In this document: positions 9,262 to 17,656 of the stretch, in pieces | How the letters are laid out: every line of letters starts with the position of its first letter | Position numbering within the stretch: position 1 is the stretch's first letter | NCBI RefSeq assembly: GCF_900176885.1 | Contig: NZ_LT839648.1 | Span: forward strand, 2,851,675 to 2,915,674 | DNA length: 64,000 nt | DNA from: Oceanobacillus senegalensis | GTDB taxonomy: Bacteria; Bacillota; Bacilli; Bacillales; Amphibacillaceae | Direction of reading: 5' to 3' | Notes under the pieces: model-generated | Database searches by the model: none | What the model saw: only the letters and a program-made list of their open reading frames with translations | What the model was told of the DNA's origin: nothing | Translations under genes and position numbers: made by a program

Positions 9262-10647
9262 TTACTTTTCCTTTTGCGTTGCTAGTGATACTGCGATTAA
9301 TACGATAATAGCTGCTGGAACGGAAATAACAGAACTGTTTAATTCAAATGGTGTGTTAAGCACCAGTTCCCATACTAAGGTTACGACAACCCCTGCAACC
9401 ATGGAAGAAATACCACCAATTGCTGTCACGCGTTTCCAGAAGAATACCGCTAAAATTGCTGGTGTAATACCCGCACCATAAACGGTGTAAGAATACATTT
9501 GTACTTCTAATACCGTTGGGAAGTAGCTAATTAATAGATATGATATCGCACCAAGTACAACGATGAATACTTTGGTCATCACTAATTGTTTCTTATCAGA
9601 TGGATTTTTATTAATATACTTTCCATATATATCATACGTCATATTTGTAGCTGCGGAAAGTAAATAGGAATTCCCTGTTGTGATAATAAAGGCCGCCGCT
9701 GCAGCTAGTAGAATACCACCTACACCAAGTGGCAAAGCAGTTGTTGTTGCCATCAATGCCATTCCAGGGTCAATATCTGGAAAGAGCGAACGAGATGCAA
9801 ATGCAATAATCGAAATAGCAGGTGATATGACTAGCATCACCAATAACCAACTGAGAGCTGCGCGTTTTGAAGATTTATCCCCTTTGGATGCAGCCAGACG
9901 TTGATACATGTTTTGGTCACTTAATAATAGGAATAAAGAGGGTAAAAGGTAACCCATTAATTGAATGGTTGTTAATCCACCTGTTGCTGTCATATGAGAT
10001 TCTGGGACATTGGCCACAATAGAATCCCATCCTCCTGCAACGGAAATAACGATTGGTACGGTGATAATTAAACCACCAACCATTAAAAACCCACTGATTG
10101 CATCGGTTTGCGAAACAGATCGAAGTCCACCAATCATCGCCAGGAATATAATTAATACCGCCGCAATGATTGTACCGAGTTCCACACTCATCCCCGTCGT
10201 GATATTTAATATAAAGCCAAGACCAGTCATTTGATAGGAAACGATCCCGACGTAAGCTAAGATAACAATAACACTTGCTAAATTACGAGCAGGGGTACCA
10301 TATTTTTCCTCAAGGATACCTGAAATGGTGTATTTTCCAAATGCCCGGATTTTAGGGGCAATGATATAAAGAATAAAAATACCAATAATGGTTGGAATCA
10401 TTAACATGAATGAAGGAAAAATACCAAAACTATAGGAGACAGATGTTTCACCACCGGAAATACTCCCACTTCCTGTCCATGTTGCTAGTAAGGTACCCAT
10501 TAAAACGAGTGGACCCAAGCTTTTACCAGCTAGGACAAAATCTTGACTGTTTGATACTTTCTTTGACATGTAAATACCGATACCAATCATTAGTACGGCA
10601 TAAATCCCAATAAACCAAAGTAATTGGGGATTTGATTGTAGTTCCAT
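9262..10647 (-). CDS. Sodium:solute symporter (SSS family)
   Basis: 461-residue polytopic membrane protein with about 13 hydrophobic segments. Recognisable SSS features are the N-terminal SKKVSNSQDFVLAGKSLG linker, the ATWTGSGSISGGE segment of TM2, the GGLRSVSQTDAISGF motif and the TTGNSYLLSAATNM segment. It imports a small organic solute with Na+. PutP, PanF and sialic-acid carriers share the fold, and the substrate cannot be read from sequence. The ATG at 10647 has AGGAG ten bases upstream. The downstream Xaa-Pro peptidase hints at a peptide-, proline- or amino-acid-related substrate (inference). Confidence 0.88.
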   Translation of the reverse strand: MELQSNPQLLWFIGIYAVLMIGIGIYMSKKVSNSQDFVLAGKSLGPLVLMGTLLATWTGSGSISGGETSVSYSFGIFPSFMLMIPTIIGIFILYIIAPKIRAFGKYTISGILEEKYGTPARNLASVIVILAYVGIVSYQMTGLGFILNITTGMSVELGTIIAAVLIIFLAMIGGLRSVSQTDAISGFLMVGGLIITVPIVISVAGGWDSIVANVPESHMTATGGLTTIQLMGYLLPSLFLLLSDQNMYQRLAASKGDKSSKRAALSWLLVMLVISPAISIIAFASRSLFPDIDPGMALMATTTALPLGVGGILLAAAAAFIITTGNSYLLSAATNMTYDIYGKYINKNPSDKKQLVMTKVFIVVLGAISYLLISYFPTVLEVQMYSYTVYGAGITPAILAVFFWKRVTAIGGISSMVAGVVVTLVWELVLNTPFELNSSVISVPAAIIVLIAVSLATQKEK

Positions 10648-10882
10648 TTCTAATTCACTCCTGAATATTTTATTTCTACTTTTATCTCATCCCAAACATC
10701 TTGTCGCAAGAAAAAATCACGATTATTTGTGAATCAAAATATTAACTTTTAACAATGGGTTGTGAAATATTTCGTAGTTAAGCAGTCCTACAATTTTTCA
10801 GCTTTTAAAGCGTAACATGCATAAAAAATCGAATCAAACAGCCTATAGATGCGTTTTCACGTCAATGACATGATATTTTTAC

Positions 10883-11466
10883 TTGAATAGGAACCTAATC
10901 ATTCATTCGACAAAATACTACAAAATACTGAGGGATAGGTATGTTTACAATCGTCCTTCGCTTTCTCGTTTGCTGTTTAGTAAGGTGAATGGTGCGAATG
11001 TTCACCGAAGTGATTCAAGTTATATATACGGATTTCTAAGTTCTATTTCTCATATTACGGTAGAAAAGACAATGGGGAACGGTCAATTGTGTGGAACAAG
11101 ATTGAAGAGGAAACACCAGCTTTTGGCAGAAAATATGTCATCGATAATGGCCGATTTGTTGAATCAAGTGGAATTGAGCGGTTCAATAGGCATGTTTCAC
11201 TATTATAGCTTCAATAGAGAAAGAGAAGTGGCGTTTTATTATCCACAGTTGGAATATGATTTTTCACCAAAAGAATTAGATATTGCGACCGAATTAGATA
11301 AGAACACACTCCGAAGGTAAAACAAAGTGATCTACTTCTCGAATTTGACTTGGAAGAAATTAAAGCAGCAGGTTAAGACATAACAGCACCGATTGTTATT
11401 ACAAACAAAGAAGAATATCTTGATGTTAAACCTACCAATCTTCCGAAGGTTAATTTACAGATGATT
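10883..11466 (+). pseudogene. Frameshifted remnant of an unidentified gene
   Basis: Coding-like sequence scattered over at least two frames. One frame (about 11041-11210) reads YYGRKDNGERSIVWNKIEEE continuing into FGRKYVIDNGRFVESSGIERF. Another carries REVAFYYPQLEYDF and PKELDIATELDKNT. A third stretch after 11320 reads LLLEFDLEEIKAAG, a stop, then APIVITNKEEYLDV. The 145-codon open frame starting at 10883 mixes these and has no good ribosome binding site, so it is not an intact gene. The protein family is not recognised. Plus strand, between minus-strand genes. Confidence 0.6.
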
Positions 11467-11485
11467 TATTAAGTTTATCGAACGT

Positions 11486-11526
11486 AAGAAAAGTGACCGG
11501 TTATTCATATGCCGGTCACTTTTCTC
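11486..11526 (-). terminator. Bidirectional terminator downstream of ric
   Basis: Perfect stem GAAAAGTGACCGG / CCGGTCACTTTTC with an 11-base loop. It serves ric on the minus strand (20 bp after its stop) and closes the remnant on the plus strand. Confidence 0.9.
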
Positions 11527-11545
11527 CCTTAATCTGTATAAAATT

Positions 11546-12235
11546 TTATAGTCGCGCAAACAACACATTATTTTCTAAGTGGATATGCTGGAATGTATCC
11601 TCTTCTAATTCCGCCAAACGTGCATAGGTGATTTGGTATGAACCACATGCATTTGCAGGAGGAACGAATCCTTCTGTGATTTCACGCATTTTCTTTAATA
11701 AATCCCCTACCTCATTATGATCTTCTTCAAGCCCACCATTTGCAACACGAATTTTTTCAAGTAGCTCTTCACTTGGTTCTTGTTCATATTGTTTAATTAA
11801 TGGAAATACTTCATTATCTTCTTTGATTGTATGGTCTTCCATTTCCGTTTTAAATTTGTTATATAAGTGGTATAGCTCTTTTAGATGGGGATGGTTAACT
11901 CCATGCTTACTATAAATCTTCGTCACGAATTGTCCAAGTGCTGGAAGCTCCTCCATCAAATAAGCATGATGATGATGTCTAATATGATCAATTACTTCAG
12001 TTAATGGTTTTGCATCCCAATCCACTACCTCATGCTCTTCTTTGTTCCATTCATCATAAATAGAATTAAGCTCATTTAATATGAAGGCATCATCCAAATT
12101 CTTCTCTGCGAATGTTTCTTTTAATGGTCGTTTTCCTCCACAACAGAAATCAATTTGATGTTCTTTAAACAGATCACTTGCTTTTGGAAAAATCTTCACT
12201 ATATTTGCAGGTGCATGTTCAGCTGTAAATTTCAT
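11546..12235 (-). CDS. ric: Iron-sulfur cluster repair di-iron protein Ric (ScdA/YtfE)
   Basis: Cytosolic hemerythrin-like protein that helps rebuild iron-sulfur centres damaged by nitric oxide or peroxide. 229 residues from the ATG at 12235 (GGAGGG seven bases upstream); a longer frame to 12268 lacks a site. An N-terminal ScdA domain carries the conserved CCGG (C31, C32). The C-terminal hemerythrin domain has the metal-binding His/Glu set: HHHHAYLMEEL, HGVNHPHL, EDHTIKEDNEVFP, EDHNEV and QHIHLENNVLF. A perfect Fnr/CRP-type box lies about 60 bp upstream. It follows the oxidase-like operon 99 bp away, supporting a shared nitrosative-stress or low-oxygen role. Confidence 0.93.
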   Translation of the reverse strand: MKFTAEHAPANIVKIFPKASDLFKEHQIDFCCGGKRPLKETFAEKNLDDAFILNELNSIYDEWNKEEHEVVDWDAKPLTEVIDHIRHHHHAYLMEELPALGQFVTKIYSKHGVNHPHLKELYHLYNKFKTEMEDHTIKEDNEVFPLIKQYEQEPSEELLEKIRVANGGLEEDHNEVGDLLKKMREITEGFVPPANACGSYQITYARLAELEEDTFQHIHLENNVLFARL

Positions 12236-12293
12236 TATTTTCCCTCCAATATTTATTCTTGAATTCATTTTAATTTATATTTAAATTACTTTC

Positions 12294-12309
12294 TGTGATT
12301 GAAATCACT
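12294..12309. promoter_or_regulatory. Fnr/CRP-family operator upstream of ric
   Basis: TGTGATTGAAATCACT matches the Bacillus Fnr consensus TGTGA-N6-TCACT at every fixed base. It is centred about 66 bp upstream of the ric start codon. ArcR-type regulators recognise nearly the same sequence, so the factor is not certain. Confidence 0.75.
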
Positions 12310-12333
12310 CTTTTGGAAAAATTATTATTTGTT

Positions 12334-12891
12334 CTAGCTAGAATTTGAATGATCGGTAAACACAAATTGAAGCATATACAAGATCATGATCAATACAATA
12401 AAAAGTAACCCCCACCCCAGTACCTGTTGTTGAGATAGTAAATAGTTATTGCAAATTTGTATAGGGGTATCGATATAAAGCCAAGATAGTAATCCAAACA
12501 TTGATAAATAATCGAGAAAAATAAAGGTTTTTCCGAATCCACGTAGCTTATACCAGCTATCTTTTAATAGAACTCCTACGATTGGTAAACTAATAAATTT
12601 TAAAAACTCTACATGAGTAAAAGTTAAAGCTTCATCTAGTGATCTTGGTAGCATCCAATAAATGGAAAGAGAAAGAACAAGAATAATCCCTGGTACACCG
12701 TTGGCATTCACCTTCTCAAAAAAGCTACGTAATCTTTTAACCTGCCTTTTACTGACCAACCATCCTACTAGAATTAGTAGTGGAAGCTGAACAAGCATGT
12801 GAACAATCATCAACGATTCCATGGCATTTCTTATAGGAAGGGTGACAAGTATAATGTACAATAAAATCCCCATCCCCACTTGTTTCATCAT
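12334..12891 (-). CDS. Unidentified membrane protein of the oxidase-like operon
   Basis: 185 residues with about five hydrophobic segments (starting MMKQVGMGILLYIILV; others around residues 27-45, 66-85, 105-125 and 155-178) and a short polar tail. Its ATG overlaps the SCO stop in ATGA, so it is translationally coupled. I do not recognise the family. It loosely resembles small CtaG-like or DUF1404-like assembly membrane proteins in size and topology, but it lacks motifs that would secure that. Position as last gene of the subunit II-subunit I-SCO set suggests a role in assembly or as an accessory subunit of that enzyme. Confidence 0.75.
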   Translation of the reverse strand: MMKQVGMGILLYIILVTLPIRNAMESLMIVHMLVQLPLLILVGWLVSKRQVKRLRSFFEKVNANGVPGIILVLSLSIYWMLPRSLDEALTFTHVEFLKFISLPIVGVLLKDSWYKLRGFGKTFIFLDYLSMFGLLSWLYIDTPIQICNNYLLSQQQVLGWGLLFIVLIMILYMLQFVFTDHSNSS

Positions 12892-13532
12892 GACTCCTCC
12901 GATTCTTTTTCAAGTATGGATACTAGTTTTTTTGCTGCTTCATCTGTTTGAGTATAATCCAGCACATCTTGTAGCACCCCGTTTTTATCCACTAAATAAA
13001 AAGCAGAGTTATGTGTAAAATTACCATTACCATCTGGAATAACAATCACACCAAATTCTTCTAGTAAATTATCTAATTCTATTTGATTTGGAATTCTAGC
13101 CATCCTCCACGTTTCTCCATCGCTATCGAAATACGATTTATACTTGTTTAATGTAGCTGGATCATCTCGTTCTGGATCAAAACTGATGCTAAGAAATATT
13201 ATCTCTTTCCCAATCCATTCATTTGGAATTTGATTGTATACCTCCGCTAAATTCATTTCCAATTCCGGACATACATCCGTACAAGAAGTATAAATGAATG
13301 TAAGCATTACATACTTCCCAGCGAACTCTGAAAAAGAATAGGTTCTGTCCTCGCTATCTTCTAAGGTGACTTTGGGAAAGATAGGCTTTTCCTGTATTAA
13401 TCGATAGGTACGGGCACTTTCAGCGGTAAAAGCTCGAAATCCATCTGTACCAACATATAGAATAAATAAACCAAGTATTACACTTATGACAGTAGCAAAT
13501 ACATTACGCCGATTTTTTCTCATAAAAATCAT
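12888..13532 (-). CDS. SCO1/SenC-family copper-delivery protein
   Basis: Membrane-anchored thioredoxin-fold protein that loads copper into the CuA site of heme-copper enzymes. 214 residues with one N-terminal transmembrane anchor (about residues 11-28). The copper-binding pair is C84-x3-C88 in TSCTDVCPE and the third ligand H174 is in NFTHNSAFYLVD. It overlaps the subunit I gene by 29 bp and ends in an ATGA overlap with the next gene. The ATG at 13532 sits close to its weak ribosome binding site; a second ATG at 13523 may be the real start. The genuine CuA motif in subunit II two genes upstream is the obvious client. Confidence 0.93.
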   Translation of the reverse strand: MIFMRKNRRNVFATVISVILGLFILYVGTDGFRAFTAESARTYRLIQEKPIFPKVTLEDSEDRTYSFSEFAGKYVMLTFIYTSCTDVCPELEMNLAEVYNQIPNEWIGKEIIFLSISFDPERDDPATLNKYKSYFDSDGETWRMARIPNQIELDNLLEEFGVIVIPDGNGNFTHNSAFYLVDKNGVLQDVLDYTQTDEAAKKLVSILEKESEES

Positions 13533-14976
13533 CGCTTCCCGTTTTATTCTTTACACGCATATAACGAATAAAATGGATAACAAAAATAATCGAGGCAACT
13601 AGGGCTAGCCCTCCAGATGCTGCACCAAAATTAGCTGGTGCCATCCATTCAGGAAAATGAGTCGCCCATCTTCTTGGTGTACTTATAGCACCAGAAGCTA
13701 AGAATGAACCACTTATTCCTAAAAAGGCAACGGTATAAAAGATTACGCCTACTTGATCAATCCAGTTTCCCTTCTTATTGCTATCCAGGTAATACATAAA
13801 ACCAAACAACATCGCGACAGCTCCTAATCCCATATACATATGGAAATGTCCAGGAACCCATTTTGTGTTATGCATGACGTGATTGACAACAATAGTGGCG
13901 TCAACTATTGCAGGGACAACCCCCAATGTCCAACCTGCCATGGATAAAAATAGTAAACTTGAAGCAACATCCCATTTGATTCCTGATTTATAGATGAGCA
14001 TTAGTGCACCATAAGCTGTAATTATAAGAACAGGGAGCCCATTGGAATAAGATAATACTTGCGCCATAATTAATGTCCATTTAGGCATGACAGAGTCCAT
14101 CAATAAATGATGGGTATAAATTAACAATGTGAAAATCGTAGACATATTCCAGGCAATTAAGAATCCTTTGGTTACTGTCCATTTACGTTTTGCATAACGT
14201 GGTAGAATTTCATAAACAGCGATAACAGCCATATAAATAATGGCATTAGCAAATATATGACCAAAGGCATATGTTAAGTTTTTAGCTAATAAAGGATCAA
14301 AGGTAAAGGCAGGATTTACTACATTAATCATGTTCATAATAAGTACAATTGATCCTGCTATAATAGCTGTTGTATTTACAATAACAACCATGGTACTAGC
14401 AACGACAGCTTTAGGTGGAGCTTTTTCCAACGATTTTTTACCTAAAATAACATCCCAACCTAAACCCTTCCCTAAACTTCCGTATTTCTTAATAACCGCA
14501 CGTCCTGCATCAATGTAAAATAATAAAAATCCGGTACCAAGAACCAGCATTCCTCCAAGATATAAAATCGCTCCTGTTGCCCCCCAGGCATTAGCCGACA
14601 ATGTTGGCAGTGGATACAAGAATGTCCACGCGCTAGCATATTCAAATGAAAATACCCCTACAATGACCATCACAACTCCGATTAAAAACAATACTAAGGT
14701 CGTGGTTGCAATTTCTCTAGATAATTCCACATGTTTCCTTAAGAAATACCACATAATTGCTGCTGCAGATATTGCAGCGGCCCCCACCATCCCTGTTCCG
14801 TGAATAGTTAAGAACTGATAGAAAGTAGCTGGTTTTACATGGATTACTCCTCCTTGCTGCATAAGCATAAGGATTCCAAAAATCATCATAGCGCCAATCA
14901 CAATTCCACCAATAACTAGATAGTTAGAAACCAGTTTATTAGATTTCACTTCTTCTAACTCCATCCTACGATTCAT
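13504..14976 (-). CDS. Heme-copper oxidase-like subunit I lacking the active-site Tyr (probable NO reductase-type)
   Basis: 490-residue membrane protein with about 12 helices, catalytic subunit of a heme-copper superfamily enzyme resembling b(o/a)3-type (B-family) oxidases. Heme and metal ligands are present: H59 (helix II), H240 (helix VI), H289-H290 (helix VII), and H377 and H379 (GHFHMYMG, helix X). In oxidases helix VI reads HPxxY, the Tyr being cross-linked to His. Here it reads GHIFAN, so position +4 is N244 and no Tyr is available there. Loss of that Tyr is a hallmark of nitric-oxide-reductase-like members. Downstream ric and the Fnr-type boxes agree. The family membership is clear; the reaction (NO versus O2) is inference. 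Confidence 0.88.
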   Translation of the reverse strand: MNRRMELEEVKSNKLVSNYLVIGGIVIGAMMIFGILMLMQQGGVIHVKPATFYQFLTIHGTGMVGAAAISAAAIMWYFLRKHVELSREIATTTLVLFLIGVVMVIVGVFSFEYASAWTFLYPLPTLSANAWGATGAILYLGGMLVLGTGFLLFYIDAGRAVIKKYGSLGKGLGWDVILGKKSLEKAPPKAVVASTMVVIVNTTAIIAGSIVLIMNMINVVNPAFTFDPLLAKNLTYAFGHIFANAIIYMAVIAVYEILPRYAKRKWTVTKGFLIAWNMSTIFTLLIYTHHLLMDSVMPKWTLIMAQVLSYSNGLPVLIITAYGALMLIYKSGIKWDVASSLLFLSMAGWTLGVVPAIVDATIVVNHVMHNTKWVPGHFHMYMGLGAVAMLFGFMYYLDSNKKGNWIDQVGVIFYTVAFLGISGSFLASGAISTPRRWATHFPEWMAPANFGAASGGLALVASIIFVIHFIRYMRVKNKTGSDDFYEKKSA

Positions 14977-14993
14977 GAATTACACCTCCACCT

Positions 14994-15518
14994 TTATTCC
15001 GTAACTTCAATCGTTTCAATCATTACATGATGCCCTAAGCCGCAGTACTCTAAGCAAAGAATTTCGTAAGTGCCAGGCTTTGTAAATGTAATAAATACTT
15101 TGTTGGTGTATTCTGGCATTGCTTGTGTTTGTGCAACCAATGTCATATCTTCATCATAAATACCAAATCCATGTGTAACATCTGCACTCGTCACACGAAA
15201 TTCAATAGGTTCACCAACTTTAAATTTCGTATCACTTATATTCCATCCAAATTGCAATGCTTCTACATCAACAATTGTTGGATCAACACTCTCCCCATAA
15301 ACAGGCTGATCGTATGGCAGTTCCCGTAAAGTATAAATCGTTACAACCAACATTAAGATAACAAGTGAAATGGCATAAAACTTTCTCACTTTGTACCACT
15401 TTTTCTTAATAGGCTCATAATCACTCCTTTCTTTTGATTGGATTACAACGAAAATAAAAACCCCAGCAATCAAAAGCATAAAAATTAAACTAACAATCCA
15501 TGCCACTGTTTGAACCAT
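14994..15518 (-). CDS. Heme-copper oxidase-like subunit II with CuA site
   Basis: 174 residues: two N-terminal transmembrane helices (about 5-27 and 46-64), then an extracytoplasmic cupredoxin domain. The complete CuA ligand set is visible: H116 in VTHGFGIYD and C155, E157, C159, H163, M166 in CLEYCGLGHHVM. The protein therefore accepts electrons from a cytochrome c or similar donor and passes them to subunit I, encoded 17 bp downstream. It is the first gene of the operon subunit II - subunit I - SCO - membrane protein. The upstream gap has an Fnr-like box at 15608-15623. Confidence 0.93.
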   Translation of the reverse strand: MVQTVAWIVSLIFMLLIAGVFIFVVIQSKERSDYEPIKKKWYKVRKFYAISLVILMLVVTIYTLRELPYDQPVYGESVDPTIVDVEALQFGWNISDTKFKVGEPIEFRVTSADVTHGFGIYDEDMTLVAQTQAMPEYTNKVFITFTKPGTYEILCLEYCGLGHHVMIETIEVTE

Positions 15519-15607
15519 TACAATTCCTCCCTAAAACTATTCTTTTTTAAAAAGTCATATCAAATCTTGTATTTACAATCATCATACAAAATTACTCCAA
15601 GAAACGG

Positions 15608-15623
15608 CGTGACAAAAGTCACT
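15608..15623. promoter_or_regulatory. Fnr/CRP-family operator upstream of subunit II
   Basis: CGTGACAAAAGTCACT differs from TGTGA-N6-TCACT only at the first base and is a near-perfect inverted repeat (GTGAC/GTCAC). It is about 90 bp upstream of the subunit II start, so this operon and ric share the same type of control site. Confidence 0.65.
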
Positions 15624-15732
15624 AAATACTAAATATTTAGATTATTTTACTTATTATAGTGAATAACATACATATAGTGAAATCTGTAAGCTACTGGCAT
15701 TTCCCGGTTTTCATCTATTTTTTCCCTATTCG

Positions 15733-15790
15733 TGCGAAAAAAATGCTGGCCCTTTTCAAAGATTTTACTTGAAAAGGAAACCAGCATTAT
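15733..15790 (-). terminator. Terminator of the 15816-16394 gene
   Basis: Minus-strand stem AATGCTGG...CCAGCATT with extended AAAAGG/CCTTTT pairing, followed by TTTTTTTCG. It begins 26 bp after the stop codon. Confidence 0.88.
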
Positions 15791-15815
15791 TATGAATTTA
15801 CTCATCATTGGATGT

Positions 15816-16394
15816 TTAGGAGCTATGATTTTCTCGCTTCTCCAATACCCCATACTCAGTTAAGATAGTTTGCAATCTTTCTTTCATATCGTCTCTTGTC
15901 ACTATACATGTTACTGGAAAGAGTCTTGTCTTCATTACTAATTCATACTGATTATTCACTTCTTTGGAATATCCATAGAATTTATGATTGACATCAATTC
16001 GAACAAATTCAAAGGATTTTATTTTTTCCCATGGAACGAAACGACTCCCACTTAAAATTCCACCTTCAACCACCGCAAACAAGTTAAGAAGGGTTTGCAA
16101 GTTAAAAAGAGGAATGAATAATAATAATTGGAAAAACCGACCAAAGTCCATTACAAATGCCCCTAACAGGAGAACAATAATAACTATTAGAAGAGAAATA
16201 GAATAAATAATCATCCCCCATTTTTGTTGTGAAAAAGACGGGAAATCGATTGTTTTCTCAGGACGGATTCGAATACTTTCTAATTCTTTCTTTGTAGGTA
16301 ATATGCTTCCTTCCATCTTAATCAAAAGCAAAATAAACTGATGACAATAATAATAGACTACCGTAAACAGGAATATATCCAATAATACTTCCAC
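15816..16394 (-). CDS. Hypothetical membrane protein (DUF5673-like C-terminus)
   Basis: 192 residues: one hydrophobic segment near the N-terminus, two more at about residues 60-80 and 84-104, then a soluble C-terminal domain of about 85 residues (FVPWEKIKSFEF, KFYGYSKEVNNQYEL, the tail about RDDMKERL). That C-terminal pattern resembles small YcxB/DUF5673-type membrane proteins that have a PH-like soluble domain; the match is by eye and weak. No neighbour suggests a function. It has its own terminator, so it is probably monocistronic. Confidence 0.7.
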   Translation of the reverse strand: MEVLLDIFLFTVVYYYCHQFILLLIKMEGSILPTKKELESIRIRPEKTIDFPSFSQQKWGMIIYSISLLIVIIVLLLGAFVMDFGRFFQLLLFIPLFNLQTLLNLFAVVEGGILSGSRFVPWEKIKSFEFVRIDVNHKFYGYSKEVNNQYELVMKTRLFPVTCIVTRDDMKERLQTILTEYGVLEKRENHSS

Positions 16395-16663
16395 ATTACT
16401 CCCCCCTTCTTTTCTTATATATATATATGGATTCAGAAAAATCTCTTTTCATCTTACAATATAATCATTCAAGACAGTACAATAGACAAAGATGGCTAAT
16501 AGAACGTTACCACTGGAAGCATAAATATCTCTATCGATAAAGCAATCCAAACAGTAAATATGACTGTTCCTCTCCATTAATTCTTTTAAAATTCGACAAA
16601 CAAGATTAAATATGCCGTCGATATTCCCCAGGAAATGACAATTTTTAAACACTATATTTATTC

Positions 16664-17215
16664 TTACCTTTTATTTCCATTATATTTTTTCATTAAATCA
16701 AAATGGTGTTGTTCGTGGATGGCCAACAACTGTATGCTTTGAATAACATTTGGATAGTAGGCAATAGGATCTGGATAGCGAATTTGACCAGTAACACGCT
16801 CATCGATATTAATAACTTTCTCCTTCAACTTAGTCGTTTCAATAGTAAGTAATTCTTGTACATCTGTGAATTGATATTTCTGACTTAGATTTTTTGGTGG
16901 CATCAATAAAAATGGAGCTTTCATTGGTCTTCTCTTCATCTGATTATATTCTTCATAAATATTATGTATCTTAGTTTTATAAGGACGTGAGCTGCGAAAG
17001 TGTGCATAAGGGAGCATAATGGGAAAATAAAAAATAGAAATCCTTCTCACTAATCTTACCATTAGCATAAGATGGTAGAGGCTTTCACCAATCGACCATT
17101 TTTCAGGCAAAGGACGTTTCCACGGGGCTTCTCCCAGTTCGTCTATATATCCATAAAATACCTTCCTTTGGCTTTCTACTAATTGAAAATATGACTCTAT
17201 ATACTTACTTTTCAT
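16664..17215 (-). CDS. DinB-like / DinB_2 superfamily protein
   Basis: 183 residues from the ATG at 17215, which has GGAG eight bases upstream; the longer frame to 17236 is not supported. The four-helix-bundle DinB pattern is visible: WKRPLPEKWSIGESLYHL near residue 40-57, and the C-terminal AIHEQHHFDLMKKY with the His pair of a divalent-metal site. Members of the superfamily include thiol S-transferases and damage-inducible proteins; most Bacillus copies have no known function. Single gene, divergent from the BCCT transporter. Confidence 0.82.
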   Translation of the reverse strand: MKSKYIESYFQLVESQRKVFYGYIDELGEAPWKRPLPEKWSIGESLYHLMLMVRLVRRISIFYFPIMLPYAHFRSSRPYKTKIHNIYEEYNQMKRRPMKAPFLLMPPKNLSQKYQFTDVQELLTIETTKLKEKVINIDERVTGQIRYPDPIAYYPNVIQSIQLLAIHEQHHFDLMKKYNGNKR

Positions 17216-17656
17216 GATCAACACTCCATTAGACAAATCTTTTATAACATTATTTCTAGATTGGAGGTGTCAGAACCTCCATTTATCAAAAAAGAAATTA
17301 CCGCCACCTACTAGAAATACGATTATTCTTTCCTTACTTCATCCCAATAATTAGGAAATAAAACCCTGAAAACAATCCTTAAATCTGGATTACTGAACCT
17401 TCCTTGTCAACACCTAGAACTCCTTGACAAGTTAGGGATTTTTTACAGGAACTATTTTCCCATTTTTTAACCTTTGTAGAAACTAGTTTCACCTCTTTTC
17501 TCCTTCTCTGACTAATTTTCGTACCTTCTATTTCGAATCTATTTACTAAGTATATACAGTAAGATGAAAAATGATATGGTACCAGTATTCATTTCCCGAA
17601 ATTTGTCGAATTATATGGGAATTTGTTATAATTAAAATGTTATTGGAGGGTTAAAT
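17216..17656. other. Divergent intergenic region DinB-like / BCCT transporter
   Basis: About 440 bp. Two hairpins are visible: GGAGGT/ACCTCC at 17264-17281 and CTTGTCAA/TTGACAAG at 17404-17432, the latter followed by a T-run (GGGATTTTTT) on the plus strand. It could be a terminator or attenuator within the transporter leader. No known riboswitch consensus was recognised. Confidence 0.4.

Noticed and set aside
16449-16652. 67-codon open frame on the minus strand
   Set aside because: No ribosome binding site or family resemblance; it lies in AT-rich DNA between two genes.
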